A stretch of DNA of 64,000 bases from Pedococcus cremeus (GTDB lineage Bacteria > Actinomycetota > Actinomycetes > Actinomycetales > Dermatophilaceae), in assembly GCF_900111375.1 (NCBI RefSeq), contig NZ_FOHB01000004.1:62001-126000 (forward strand). Direction: 5' to 3'. The notes under the pieces were generated by a model. The model was not told where the DNA came from and ran no database searches. It saw only the letters and a program-made list of their open reading frames with translations. Below, in pieces: positions 34,991-43,826 of the stretch; position 1 is the stretch's first letter, and the number at the start of each line of letters is the position of its first letter. The translations under genes and the position numbers were made by a program.

Positions 34991-36103
34991 CTACTCGACC
35001 GGCCGCAGCGCCCGGTCGAGGAAGCCCACGACCCGGCGCTCCCACTCGGCCGGAGCGGTGGCCAGCCCGCCGGTGTGGTCGGCGCCGGGCACCGTCCACA
35101 CCTCGACGCGGGCGGGGGCCACGGCACGGAGGGCGGCCGCGGCATACCCCTCGTCGGGCCGGTCGCCGGCCGTGACCAGCAGCACCGGCGCCCTGCCCCG
35201 CCGCACGCCGTCGGCGAGCGTCCGGGGCGGCGCCAGGCCCGAGAGCGCTGCGGCGAGCCACGTGTGCACGTCCTCGACCCCCTCCTGCACCTGGCCCCTC
35301 CATCCGTACCGGGTGGAGAGCCAGCCCAGGTCGGCCGCCTGCCGTCCCGTGGCGCCCTCGGCCACGACCGCGGCCAGCCGCGGGTCCACCGCCAGGGCGC
35401 CGAGCGCCTCCTCGCCGCCCATCGACAGACCCACGGCCGCGATCCGGCCCGGGTCGGTGCCCGCCTCCGGCGAGGAGAGGTATGCCGTCGCCGCCGCGAC
35501 GTCGCGGTCGCCGTGCCACCCGAGGTCCATGGCCCGCCCCGTGCTCGCACCATGCCCGCGGGCGTCGGGCAGGAGCACGCCGTAGCCGTGCCGGGCGAGA
35601 ACCGCCGCCTGCCGCAGCGTGGAGGACCGGGTGGAGCCCGAGCCGTGCAGCAGCACGACGGCCGCACCGTTGCGCGTCGGCACGTACCAGGCGGCGAGCG
35701 ACTCGCCCCGGGTCACCGGGAGCCTCACCTCACGGAACGGCAGGCCCACGCTGGCCGGGGTTCGTCCGTCGCCCGGGTCGGCAGGCACCATGGTCGCGGC
35801 CACCGGGACGGCCACGAGGTCGACGACGAGCAGGGCGGCCACGGTCAGGCCGAGGGCGGCGGGCACGCGCCACCAGCCGTGGGCGGCGCGTACGCCGGCC
35901 ACGATGCCCACCGCCACCAGCGCCACGCCGAGACAGAGCGCCAACAGCCCGGCCACCGTGGCGGGCGACCACCCGACCTTGGCCAGGTGCGGCAGCCCCA
36001 GGCCGCCGCCGGCGCCGACGAGCACCGCACCAAGGACCAGCACCACGACGCCCGCCGCCGGACCGACCCGGCGCTGCCGGTCGGCGCCTGCACGGCGGGC
36101 CAT
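34991..36103 (-). CDS. Membrane-anchored alpha/beta hydrolase
   Basis: A 370-residue protein with three to four N-terminal transmembrane segments (about residues 12-105) followed by an extracytoplasmic serine-hydrolase domain. The oxyanion region is VVLLHGSGSTRSSTLRQA, the nucleophile elbow GLSMGGEEAL, and the later DRPDEG and PGADHTGG supply the acid and His. ATG at 36103. It resembles the dipeptidyl aminopeptidase/acylaminoacyl-peptidase-like esterases; substrate unknown. Confidence 0.83.
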   Translation of the reverse strand: MARRAGADRQRRVGPAAGVVVLVLGAVLVGAGGGLGLPHLAKVGWSPATVAGLLALCLGVALVAVGIVAGVRAAHGWWRVPAALGLTVAALLVVDLVAVPVAATMVPADPGDGRTPASVGLPFREVRLPVTRGESLAAWYVPTRNGAAVVLLHGSGSTRSSTLRQAAVLARHGYGVLLPDARGHGASTGRAMDLGWHGDRDVAAATAYLSSPEAGTDPGRIAAVGLSMGGEEALGALAVDPRLAAVVAEGATGRQAADLGWLSTRYGWRGQVQEGVEDVHTWLAAALSGLAPPRTLADGVRRGRAPVLLVTAGDRPDEGYAAAALRAVAPARVEVWTVPGADHTGGLATAPAEWERRVVGFLDRALRPVE

Positions 36104-36116
36104 GCCGCGGCCCTCG

Positions 36117-37697
36117 TCAGGCGGGAGTCCGCCGCGAGGCACGGGCGACCGCGACCGCCACCAGGGTGACGCTGCCGCCGAGGAAGACCAGGCTCACGAG
36201 GAACAGCCCCACGCCGACGCCGCCGAGCCAGGGCACCTCGGCCCCGAACCGGACGGAGGCCGAGACCCCCGGCGAGCCGTCAGCGTTCATGACGACACCG
36301 GACCAGCTGCCGGTCTCCGGTCGCCACACCATCGCCTGCGTACCGGCTCCCGCGGCCCGCGAGACCCAGATGTCGAGGTCGGTCGGCGCCGCCGGCGGAG
36401 CGCCACCACTGATCTCCTGGCCGTTGCGCGTGCCGTTGTTCCGGAAGGTGTGGGCCACCCCGGAGAGGTACGCCCTGACGTCGCTCGAACGCGCGACCCC
36501 GACGAAGACCGGGACGCCGGACCGGTTCGAGGTCACCTCCATCCGCACGTCCCCGATGAGGCGCCCCGGCAGGGTCCGGTCAGCCGAGGACTGGAGCAGG
36601 ATGCTTCCGATGACGGCGTAGCCACCCGACTGCCACGTCTCCGAGGGCGTCATCACGAAGCCGTCCTCGCGGAAGGCCCGGTCGGCCACCACCATCGCCC
36701 CACCGGCGGCGAGGCCGCCGAGGGACATGAGGCCGACGAGCACCCCGACCACCACGCTGACGATGCGGCCACCCGTCCAGCCGGACCGGGGGGGCGGGGG
36801 TCCACCGGGCGCACCCGGGGCACCCGGGCCGCCGTAGTACGTACCCGGGTAGGGCTCGGCGCCCGCGTAGGGCGACCCCGCGGCATACGGCTGCTGTGGT
36901 GCGCCCTGCACCTGCTGTGGCGGCCCCTGGGACGGAGGCGCGGCCTGCCCCGGTGACGACGGCGGCATGGCGGGGTTCGGGGCCGACGATGGACCGCCCG
37001 CCTGGCTGGTCACCACGAGCGCGTGCGGCTCGTGGGGGCCCATGTCGAGGCGGAAGGGCGGGTACTGGTCGGTCATCAGCCCGACGTACGCGGCCACCCG
37101 CAGCACCCACCGGTTCAGGCCGAGCAGCAGGTCGTAGATCGGCCGCGGGTAGGAGCCGGTGAACAGGAGCACCACGGCGGCGATGAAGGCGAGCAGGCCC
37201 ACGAGGCCGGGGCTGTCGACGTACCTCCACCGGTTGTCCTCGAACGCCCAGCGGCTGCCGCCGACGATGAAGGCGATGACGAGGTAGTGCGGGATGGCCA
37301 GCAGCCACCACTTGACGAGGACCAGGCCGCGCGACAGGTGGTGGGGGTAGTCGATCTGCAGGTGCGTCGGGTAGTCCGGCACCTCGGCCAGCGTGAACGG
37401 CGGGTAGCGGTCGGTGGCCAGGGCGCCATAGGCGTAGTAGGCGACCCGCCACGTCCAGCGCATGACGCCGACGTTGAAGTCGAAGATGGCCCGCGGGTAA
37501 CTGCCGGTGAACAGGATCGCGAAGAAGGCGACGATGCTCAGGACCGTGAACGCGATCCAGAGGAAGGCCAGGACGATGTAGTGCGGCACGGCCAGCAGCC
37601 ACTTCACCAGCCACAGCCAGCGCGAGGCGACCGGCTCGGTGGTGGAGTCGACGTGGACCGGGTAGCTCGGCCGCGGAGGAATGGTTGCGGTGGTCAT
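36117..37697 (-). CDS. DUF4389 membrane protein with two tandem repeats
   Basis: A 526-residue membrane protein. The first 215 residues hold two DUF4389 units, each with the pattern LVKW-LLAxPHY, a double hydrophobic stretch and FTGSYPR (SYPRAIFDFNVGVMRW and SYPRPIYDLLLGLNRW). A Pro/Gln/Gly-rich linker (about 225-295) leads to one more transmembrane helix and an extracytoplasmic domain, then a final helix. Function unknown. ATG at 37697 overlaps the upstream flavodoxin-like stop (ATGA). Confidence 0.85.
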   Translation of the reverse strand: MTTATIPPRPSYPVHVDSTTEPVASRWLWLVKWLLAVPHYIVLAFLWIAFTVLSIVAFFAILFTGSYPRAIFDFNVGVMRWTWRVAYYAYGALATDRYPPFTLAEVPDYPTHLQIDYPHHLSRGLVLVKWWLLAIPHYLVIAFIVGGSRWAFEDNRWRYVDSPGLVGLLAFIAAVVLLFTGSYPRPIYDLLLGLNRWVLRVAAYVGLMTDQYPPFRLDMGPHEPHALVVTSQAGGPSSAPNPAMPPSSPGQAAPPSQGPPQQVQGAPQQPYAAGSPYAGAEPYPGTYYGGPGAPGAPGGPPPPRSGWTGGRIVSVVVGVLVGLMSLGGLAAGGAMVVADRAFREDGFVMTPSETWQSGGYAVIGSILLQSSADRTLPGRLIGDVRMEVTSNRSGVPVFVGVARSSDVRAYLSGVAHTFRNNGTRNGQEISGGAPPAAPTDLDIWVSRAAGAGTQAMVWRPETGSWSGVVMNADGSPGVSASVRFGAEVPWLGGVGVGLFLVSLVFLGGSVTLVAVAVARASRRTPA

Positions 37698-38257
37698 GGG
37701 TGTCGTTCCTCAATCGGCTCGTGGTCCGGGTGGGTTCCCGGTCCTTCAGGGCCGCTGTCGGTGTCATGGTCCGATGCGATCTGGCCGGCGATCCGCGTTG
37801 CCCAGCAACGGATCTCGTACCAGTCGCGGTAGTCGCCGTCGCCGGCGTGCAGCCGCCTGGCTCCGAGGCGCTCACCCCGGGAGAGGCAGGACAGGTCGAG
37901 CCGTCCGGCGAAGACCCGGTGCTCGCGGGCGTGGGTCAGCCGGCCGGCCCTGGTCGCGTCGGCGACGTCGTCAGTCGGGCGCGGGGGCTCCCCCACCGGG
38001 CCGCTGGAGAACAACCAGACGTCGCGGTGCGCGAGGTCTGGCTCGAGGCGGGCGGCGAGGTTGCGGGCCTCGGGCAGCCAGCGACCGCGGTAGACGGCGC
38101 TGCCCAGCACCACGGCGTCGACGCCGTCGAGCGTGTCGACGGCCTCGGGCTCGAGCACCTCGGCGCTCCGGCCGGCCGCGCGGAGCTGGCGGGCGATCTC
38201 GCGCGCGATCGCCTGCGTCGCACCGTGCCGGCTCGCTGCCGTGACGAGGACTGTCAT
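37694..38257 (-). CDS. Flavodoxin-domain protein (HemG-like fold)
   Basis: A 187-residue protein with the FMN-binding loop VTAASRHGATQAIAREIARQ at the N terminus, AVVLGSAVYRGRWLPEARNL and DVWLFSSGPVG, matching the flavodoxin_5 domain of menaquinone-dependent protoporphyrinogen oxidase. Such stand-alone proteins are common in actinobacteria, often near other redox-stress genes, and need not act on heme precursors. ATG at 38257. Coupled to the DUF4389 gene. Confidence 0.85.
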   Translation of the reverse strand: MTVLVTAASRHGATQAIAREIARQLRAAGRSAEVLEPEAVDTLDGVDAVVLGSAVYRGRWLPEARNLAARLEPDLAHRDVWLFSSGPVGEPPRPTDDVADATRAGRLTHAREHRVFAGRLDLSCLSRGERLGARRLHAGDGDYRDWYEIRCWATRIAGQIASDHDTDSGPEGPGTHPDHEPIEERHP

Positions 38258-38409
38258 GCGTTTTCCTCCCTGCCCTCGTCGCCAGTGTTCGACCGCGCCG
38301 GAGGCAGGGCACAGGGCCGGATGGCCCCCTCGTGCCGTGGGGTGCCGGATCCGACGCCGGCTGGGCGCACCGGGTCGGCGCCGAAGCCGGCTGGATGCCG
38401 CGAACCGGG

Positions 38410-38841
38410 TCAGGGAGCGGCGGGAGGCTCCTCGCTGCGGCGCTTGAGCCCGACGGCCTCGAGGTTGACGTAGCGGTCGACCAACCCGGCCATGCAGCGG
38501 CCCACCAGCTCGCCGACGACGCCCCGTTGCTCGAGCTCGAGCGTGACCCTGGAGCCGTCGCGACGGCGCTCCACGAGATGGCGGCCCGTGCTCCGGAACC
38601 CGGGCAGGCCACTGGTCCAGGTGAAGGACCTTCCCGGCTCGACGTCCTCGACCGTCCAGACGGCGACCGGGAGGCGGGGCTGGCGCAGGCGCACCCTCGA
38701 ACCCACGTCGAAGTGACCCGTGTCGAGGCGCTGGGCCTCGCTCACCGACGCGGTCCACTGGGGCCACGCCTCGACGTCGGCCATCACGGCCCACACCCGC
38801 TCGGGCGGGGCGTCGATGTCGATCGTGACCCTGGCATGCAC
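38410..38841 (-). CDS. SRPBCC/polyketide cyclase-like protein (copy 1)
   Basis: A 143-residue START-like beta-grasp lipid/ligand-binding protein: VHARVTIDIDAPPERVWAVM, then ADVEAWPQWTASVSEAQRL, and a C-terminal amphipathic helix ending LKRRSEEPP. GTG at 38841 is chosen because GAGGAGC precedes it and because it gives the usual N terminus; ATG at 38886 is an alternative. Divergent from the WS/DGAT gene by 170 bp, which carries no obvious dyad. Confidence 0.83.
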   Translation of the reverse strand: MHARVTIDIDAPPERVWAVMADVEAWPQWTASVSEAQRLDTGHFDVGSRVRLRQPRLPVAVWTVEDVEPGRSFTWTSGLPGFRSTGRHLVERRRDGSRVTLELEQRGVVGELVGRCMAGLVDRYVNLEAVGLKRRSEEPPAAP

Positions 38842-39011
38842 GGCGGCTCCTCGGCTGTCCCGGTGCCTCGGCTCCTCGGCAGCCATGCGCCCTGGGTGCC
38901 CGAGGGACCATTGCCCCTGTTGGACAGCGTAGGCGCGGACGAGGCTGGGCGCAGAGCCCCGGCGGCGGCTGACCGCACCCTGCGCGGCCGCGTTCCCGGG
39001 CGGGAGGTGAC

Positions 39012-40547
39012 ATGTCCAAGACCGGCAGGCGACGCATCGGCCCCGTCGACACGATCTGGCTCAACATGGACCGGCCCAACAACCTGATGGTGATCACGAG
39101 CCTGGTGTTCCTGGAGTCCGTGCCGGACTGGGACGAGGTGCGGCGCATCGCGCAGGAGCGGTTCATCGACCGCTACCCCGTCTTCAGCCAGCGACCGGTG
39201 ACCTCGGCCATCCCGGTGGGCCTGCCGTCGTGGGAGTACGACCCGGACTTCTCGCTGGACCGCCACCTCATCCAGGAGACCCTGGAGGCGCCCGGCGACG
39301 ACGCGGCCCTGCAGGCCCACGTGGAGCGCTACCTCCCCCACGCGTTCGACCGGAACCACCCGTTGTGGGAGATCCACCTCATCGAGGGCTACGGGTCGGG
39401 TGCGGTCGCGTTCTTCCGGATCCACCACGCGCTGGCGGACGGCATCGCGCTCACCCGGGTGCTGCTCTCACTGACCGACGACGGGGCATCCGTCGACGAC
39501 GAGCAGCCCTCCGAGGACATGAGGGCTTCGACCACGTCGGGGCCTGTCTCGCTGGTGTCGTCCGGTGTCTCCTTCGCCCGCGGCACCGTGGAGCAGGCCG
39601 CCCGCATGACCAACCCCGCCGAGCTCGCGCGCACCCTCAACGTCGGTGCCCGCACCGGCAAGGTGGTGCGCGACCTGCTCTTCATCGAGAACCCGCCCAA
39701 CGTGGTGAGCGGCACCCCGGGCCTGCACAAGCGGATCGTGTGGACCCAGCCGGTGCCGCTGGGACCGCTGAAGACGGTGGGCCGGCTTGCGGGAGCGACC
39801 CTCAACGACGTGCTCATGAGCGCCGTCGCCGGGGCGCTGTACCGGTACCAGCAGGAGCGCGGTGCGACCCCCGTCGACCTGGTGACGATGGTGCCCGTCA
39901 ACCTGCGACCGCTCGACAAGCCGCTTCCACGCGAGCTCGGCAACCAGTTCGCCATGGTGTACTTCACGTTCCCCAGCAGCATGGACGGTCGGCTGGCCCG
40001 CCTCGCCGAGACGAAGCGCCGGATGGACTGGCTCAAGGGGTCACCCGAGTCGGTGCTCACCTTCGGGCTGATCACGGCCATCGGCTTCAGCACACCGGTG
40101 CTCGAGCGCTACCTCGTGGACTTCTTCGCCAACAAGGCGATCGGCGTCACCACCAACGTGATGGGCCCCCGCGAGCCGCGCACGTTCGCCGGCGTGCCGG
40201 TGACGGGTGTGCTCGGCTGGGTGCCAGGGTCAGGCACCCACACCGTTGGTGTGTGCCTCTTCACGTATGACGGGACCGTCCGGGTCGGGTTCATGGTGGA
40301 CGTCGGCGTCGTCTCCGAGCCGGAGTCACTGCTCGTCGCCTTCGAGGACGAGCTGGGCGCGCTGGTGCGCCTCGGCCGCGACCGAGACCTTGACCGAGAG
40401 GAGGGAGCGGCGCATGCCAACCGACACCGCAACCCAGTCAGTCGAAGTGTCAGCCACACAGGCCATCGTCCTGGAACTCCTGCGCGACGTCGCAAGCCAG
40501 CCGGAGTGGATTCCGCAGATCCTGGAGGCGGAGGTCCTGAGCAGTGA
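39012..40547 (+). CDS. Wax ester synthase/diacylglycerol acyltransferase (WS/DGAT)
   Basis: A 511-residue acyl-CoA-dependent O-acyltransferase making wax esters or triacylglycerol. The catalytic HHxxxDG motif is HHALADGIALTRVLL (about residue 137). Other family parts are IWLNMDRPNNLMVITSLVF, TLNDVLMSAVAGAL and TTNVMGPREP. Residues after about 467 (RDRDLDREE onward) are basic, low-complexity and overlap the next gene in another frame, unlike usual family ends near 450-480 residues, so the stop may have been lost by a frameshift. Suggests storage lipid formation. Confidence 0.88.
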   Translation: MSKTGRRRIGPVDTIWLNMDRPNNLMVITSLVFLESVPDWDEVRRIAQERFIDRYPVFSQRPVTSAIPVGLPSWEYDPDFSLDRHLIQETLEAPGDDAALQAHVERYLPHAFDRNHPLWEIHLIEGYGSGAVAFFRIHHALADGIALTRVLLSLTDDGASVDDEQPSEDMRASTTSGPVSLVSSGVSFARGTVEQAARMTNPAELARTLNVGARTGKVVRDLLFIENPPNVVSGTPGLHKRIVWTQPVPLGPLKTVGRLAGATLNDVLMSAVAGALYRYQQERGATPVDLVTMVPVNLRPLDKPLPRELGNQFAMVYFTFPSSMDGRLARLAETKRRMDWLKGSPESVLTFGLITAIGFSTPVLERYLVDFFANKAIGVTTNVMGPREPRTFAGVPVTGVLGWVPGSGTHTVGVCLFTYDGTVRVGFMVDVGVVSEPESLLVAFEDELGALVRLGRDRDLDREEGAAHANRHRNPVSRSVSHTGHRPGTPARRRKPAGVDSADPGGGGPEQ

Positions 40548-40869
40548 CGAGCAGGGGCGGCCGCTGACCGCGGCGTTCGCCGCGTCGACGAGCGTGGGCA
40601 CCGACCGCTACACCCTCGCGTACGAGCACTCCCCCCACGGGATGAGCTGGTCGATGGTCAAGGGGCGCCTGCAGACCGGTCAGGAGGGCGTGTACACCCT
40701 CGAGTCGGCGGGCCGCGGGCGGACGAAGGTCACCTACCACCTGACCGTCCACCACAACCTCCCGCTCCCGGGGTTCATCCGGTCGCGGGTCATCAAGGGA
40801 CTGGTGTCGGACACCCTCACCGGGCTGCAGGGCCGTTTCGCGGTCGACCGACTTCACCGTCCGAGCTAG
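40414..40869 (+). CDS. SRPBCC/polyketide cyclase-like protein (copy 2)
   Basis: A 151-residue START-like domain protein: TATQSVEVSATQAIVLELLR, VASQPEWIPQILEAEVLS, and RVIKGLVSDTLTGLQGRFAVD near the end, related to the cyclase/dehydrase family. ATG at 40414 has an excellent GAGGAGGGAG ribosome binding site although it lies inside the 3' end of the WS/DGAT gene (134-bp same-strand overlap). Convergent with the phosphatase gene; the stops overlap at CTAG. Confidence 0.87.
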   Translation: MPTDTATQSVEVSATQAIVLELLRDVASQPEWIPQILEAEVLSSDEQGRPLTAAFAASTSVGTDRYTLAYEHSPHGMSWSMVKGRLQTGQEGVYTLESAGRGRTKVTYHLTVHHNLPLPGFIRSRVIKGLVSDTLTGLQGRFAVDRLHRPS

Positions 40870-43562
40870 CAGTCGAGCTCGAACCACACCGTCTTGCCGG
40901 CGCCGCCGGGAAGGGGCGCGGTGCCCCACCGCGAGCTGAGCGCGCCGACGATGAGCAGGCCGCGTCCGTCCTCGGCGTCGAGGTCGTAGCCGCCGGGCTC
41001 CGGGCGGTGCGGGTTGGCGTCGCTGACCTCGACCCGCACGACGTCGGGCCCCGGCCAGAGGCGCACCGCCACCTCCCCACGGCCGTGCCGCACCGCGTTG
41101 GTCACCAGCTCCGTGGCGAGCAGCACGGTGTCCTCGCGCAGGAGGCGGTCGAGGCCGCGTGAGCTCTGACGGATCCAGCGACGCACGGCGGAGGCGGCCT
41201 CCGGGCCGTCGGGGAAGGAGGCGGCGTAGGGCGCGGCAGCGTACGAAGGCACCCGCCCGACGTGCAGCGCACCGTCGAGGCTGCGGACCACCTCCGTCGG
41301 GAGGCTCGGCCGCGCCCCCGACGTGAGGCCCTGCCGCGTCCCGGACGGGCGACTCAGCCCGACCTCCGGCGTCAGGCTGCGGGCGACCTCGGCCTGGAGC
41401 GCGGGGTGGTCAGGAGCCGTCACCGGCTCCGGACGGCTCCCCAGGACGTCCGCTCCTTCACGCTCGGCTGTGCCTGCGCGCATCGGCACGCGGGCGACCA
41501 GCAGGGCGATGTCGTCCTGGCGCTGGTTGGCGGAGGTGGCGACGAGCAGCTCGGTGGCGAGCGCCTCGACGTCACCTCGCTTGCGCCGGGCGGTCGCTCC
41601 CACCAGCTCGACGAAGGACTCGAGCCCGTCGAGGCCGGTGGCCCGGTCCTCGACGATGCCGTCGGTGTAGAGGATGAGCACGCCGCCGGGCGGCACGACG
41701 ACCTCCGCCTCCAGCCGCTGGGGGTTGGGCGTGCCGAGAGGCGGTGACCCGCCATCCTCCAGCAGCAGGGTGCGACCCTCGTCGTCGACCAGGATCGGTG
41801 GCAGGTGCCCCGCCCTGGCCACCCGCGCGATGCCGGTCTCGGCGTCGAGGAGCACGTAGGCGACGGTGGCGATCTCGTCGACCTCGAGCATCGAGTGCAG
41901 CCGGTCGAGACCGCGCAGGACCGCAGCAGGTGAGGGATCAGCGCTGGCGAGCGAGCGGACAGCGGTGCGCATCTGTCCCATGACGGCCGCCGCGCGCAGG
42001 CCCTTGCCCATGACGTCGCCGACGACCAGCGCGACCTTGTGGCCGTCGATCGGCACGCAGTCGTACCAGTCGCCGCCGACCCGAAGGCCCGCCTCGCCGG
42101 GAAGGTAGCGGGCCGCCATGGCGAGGTCCTCGCGTGGGGACAGCGTCGGCGACAGCAGCGACCGCTGCAGGGTCGCGGCCGCGTTGGCCTCGTTCTCGAA
42201 GGCGAGGGCCCGCCGCAGCGCCTGGCCACCCTGGCTGGCCTGCCCGGCGAGGACCTCTCGCTCACTGGCGCTGAGGCGGTGGGGCACGGTGTCCCACACG
42301 ACCAGCGTGGCCAGGCGCTCCCCCGCCACGCGGATGGGCAGGACCGCCAACGACGCAGCCTCCTGCAGCGGGGTGCCGGCCGGGACCCGCGCCCGCACCT
42401 CCTCGGGCGTCTCGAGGAACAACGGCTGCCTGGCCAGGGGCGCCAACGAGGAGACGTAGGGGGCGTCCCACCCGGTGCCGGAGGTCTCGGCGGCTGGGCT
42501 GCTGCCGTGACCGACGCGGCCCAGCACCACCGTGTCGGCGTGGTCGCGGCTGACGAGGAGCACGGCTCGGCGCAGTCCGCTCGCGGTCACGGCGTCGCGG
42601 CACAGCGCGTCGGCGACCTCTGTGGGCGTGACGGCCTTGGCGAGGTCCTGCGCGCAGCCGAGCAGCTCGCGGGTCAGCCCGAGGGACGTTCGGAGCTCGG
42701 CCTCTCGGCGGTCGAGCTCGCTCTGGGTGTAGGACTCGGTCTCGGCGAGCCGGGTGAGCACGGAGTAGACGGCACCGACCGCCAGCACGGCATACGTGGC
42801 CACGCGGAACGAGAGGCTCGCCCACCAGACGGCGCTGAAGCGCTCGGCGGCGAAGGCGTTGAGGAGGACGTCGTAGAGCGCGAGCGACAGGGCGACGCCC
42901 ACCCAGGTCCTCAGGGTGGTCGCCGACCGCCCCGCACGCCGGACCCAGACCACGGCGACGACCGCGGTGAACGCGACCATGACGTACTCCGTCGCGAGGA
43001 GGATGGGCGTGAAGGTGGTGTCCCTGCGGAGCAGCACCGGAAGGGGGACGAGGTCGACGGCCAGGAGGACCGCCACCGCGACTCCGAGCACCAGCGCCGG
43101 CACCCGCCACGAGCCCGGGGCCCCGATCGCCCCGGCCAGTGCGCCCCCGACGAAGGCGAGGTGGAACAGCAGGTAGAGGGCCGCGCTGGCCTGGTCACTG
43201 GTCCCCAGCGGCCCTCCTCCCGGGAGCACCGCTGGGAACGACACGAGCTGGAGGACCATGGCGAACCAGCCGACCGCGAGGCCCGCGCTCACCCAGCTCA
43301 GGGCGGGGTCGACCTCGGCGCGCCACCGCATCCCGATCACCACCACGGCGAAGGCGGCGCTGATCGGTGCGGCGGCGAAGAACACCACCGAGAGACCCCG
43401 CGGTGGCACGATGTCGAACGACAGAGCGGCCCCGTACGCGAGGGAGGCGAGGGCGCCTATCGCGACGGCGGCATACAGGTCCAGGCGTCGCTCAGGGCGC
43501 GGCCGCCGGGGGTCCATCTCCCACGGCACAGCCGCCGGCTCGGCGACCTCACGGGCAGCCAT
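40866..43562 (-). CDS. Membrane GAF-SpoIIE phosphatase with C-terminal HATPase (anti-sigma kinase-like) domain
   Basis: An 898-residue signalling protein. About eight transmembrane helices (residues 28-265, MASE-like sensor), a short coiled coil (LAETESYTQSELDRREAEL), a GAF domain (about 295-440), a PP2C-like SpoIIE domain with GGDWYDCVPIDG, VGDVMGKGLRAAAVM and RQDDIALLVA, a Pro/Ser-rich linker, and a C-terminal GHKL ATPase with LLATELVTNAVRHGRGEV and DGRGLLIVGAL. It therefore combines the phosphatase and kinase arms of a partner-switching system in one chain, likely controlling an anti-sigma antagonist. ATG at 43562 has GGAGAGG upstream. No sigma or STAS gene is adjacent. Confidence 0.9.
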   Translation of the reverse strand: MAAREVAEPAAVPWEMDPRRPRPERRLDLYAAVAIGALASLAYGAALSFDIVPPRGLSVVFFAAAPISAAFAVVVIGMRWRAEVDPALSWVSAGLAVGWFAMVLQLVSFPAVLPGGGPLGTSDQASAALYLLFHLAFVGGALAGAIGAPGSWRVPALVLGVAVAVLLAVDLVPLPVLLRRDTTFTPILLATEYVMVAFTAVVAVVWVRRAGRSATTLRTWVGVALSLALYDVLLNAFAAERFSAVWWASLSFRVATYAVLAVGAVYSVLTRLAETESYTQSELDRREAELRTSLGLTRELLGCAQDLAKAVTPTEVADALCRDAVTASGLRRAVLLVSRDHADTVVLGRVGHGSSPAAETSGTGWDAPYVSSLAPLARQPLFLETPEEVRARVPAGTPLQEAASLAVLPIRVAGERLATLVVWDTVPHRLSASEREVLAGQASQGGQALRRALAFENEANAAATLQRSLLSPTLSPREDLAMAARYLPGEAGLRVGGDWYDCVPIDGHKVALVVGDVMGKGLRAAAVMGQMRTAVRSLASADPSPAAVLRGLDRLHSMLEVDEIATVAYVLLDAETGIARVARAGHLPPILVDDEGRTLLLEDGGSPPLGTPNPQRLEAEVVVPPGGVLILYTDGIVEDRATGLDGLESFVELVGATARRKRGDVEALATELLVATSANQRQDDIALLVARVPMRAGTAEREGADVLGSRPEPVTAPDHPALQAEVARSLTPEVGLSRPSGTRQGLTSGARPSLPTEVVRSLDGALHVGRVPSYAAAPYAASFPDGPEAASAVRRWIRQSSRGLDRLLREDTVLLATELVTNAVRHGRGEVAVRLWPGPDVVRVEVSDANPHRPEPGGYDLDAEDGRGLLIVGALSSRWGTAPLPGGAGKTVWFELDC

Positions 43563-43739
43563 GACCCACCCTCTCCGCAGGCCCGCCGACACTGCGGGGG
43601 ACACGCTGCTGGCCCATCTGCTCTCCTCGAGGGACGACACCACACGCCGCGCCGACCCGACAGGGGTGACACGGACCGGGCCGGCCATCACCCGGGTTGG
43701 GTGATCGGGGGAACCGGCTCAGGCACGGGGCGCCGCCCG

Positions 43740-43768
43740 CCCGCCTGTTCAGTGTGCGGTCAGGCGGG
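43740..43768 (-). terminator. Hairpin after the epimerase gene
   Basis: Inverted repeat CCCGCCTG (43740-43747) / CAGGCGGG (43761-43768), downstream of the minus-strand epimerase stop. The rest of the 264-bp gap up to the phosphatase start holds a second dyad ATCACCC-N5-GGGTGAT (43687-43705) that could be a regulatory site for the phosphatase gene; no coding sequence seen. Confidence 0.55.
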
Positions 43769-43826
43769 TCGCCGTGGGTAGGCCGTTAGCCCCTTGGTGC
43801 CGTGGTGACGGGTGTGCGGGCTGCCG

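Noticed and set aside
37694-38257. Assignment as true HemG protoporphyrinogen oxidase
   Set aside because: The flavodoxin fold matches but no heme genes are near, and stand-alone members are common with other roles.
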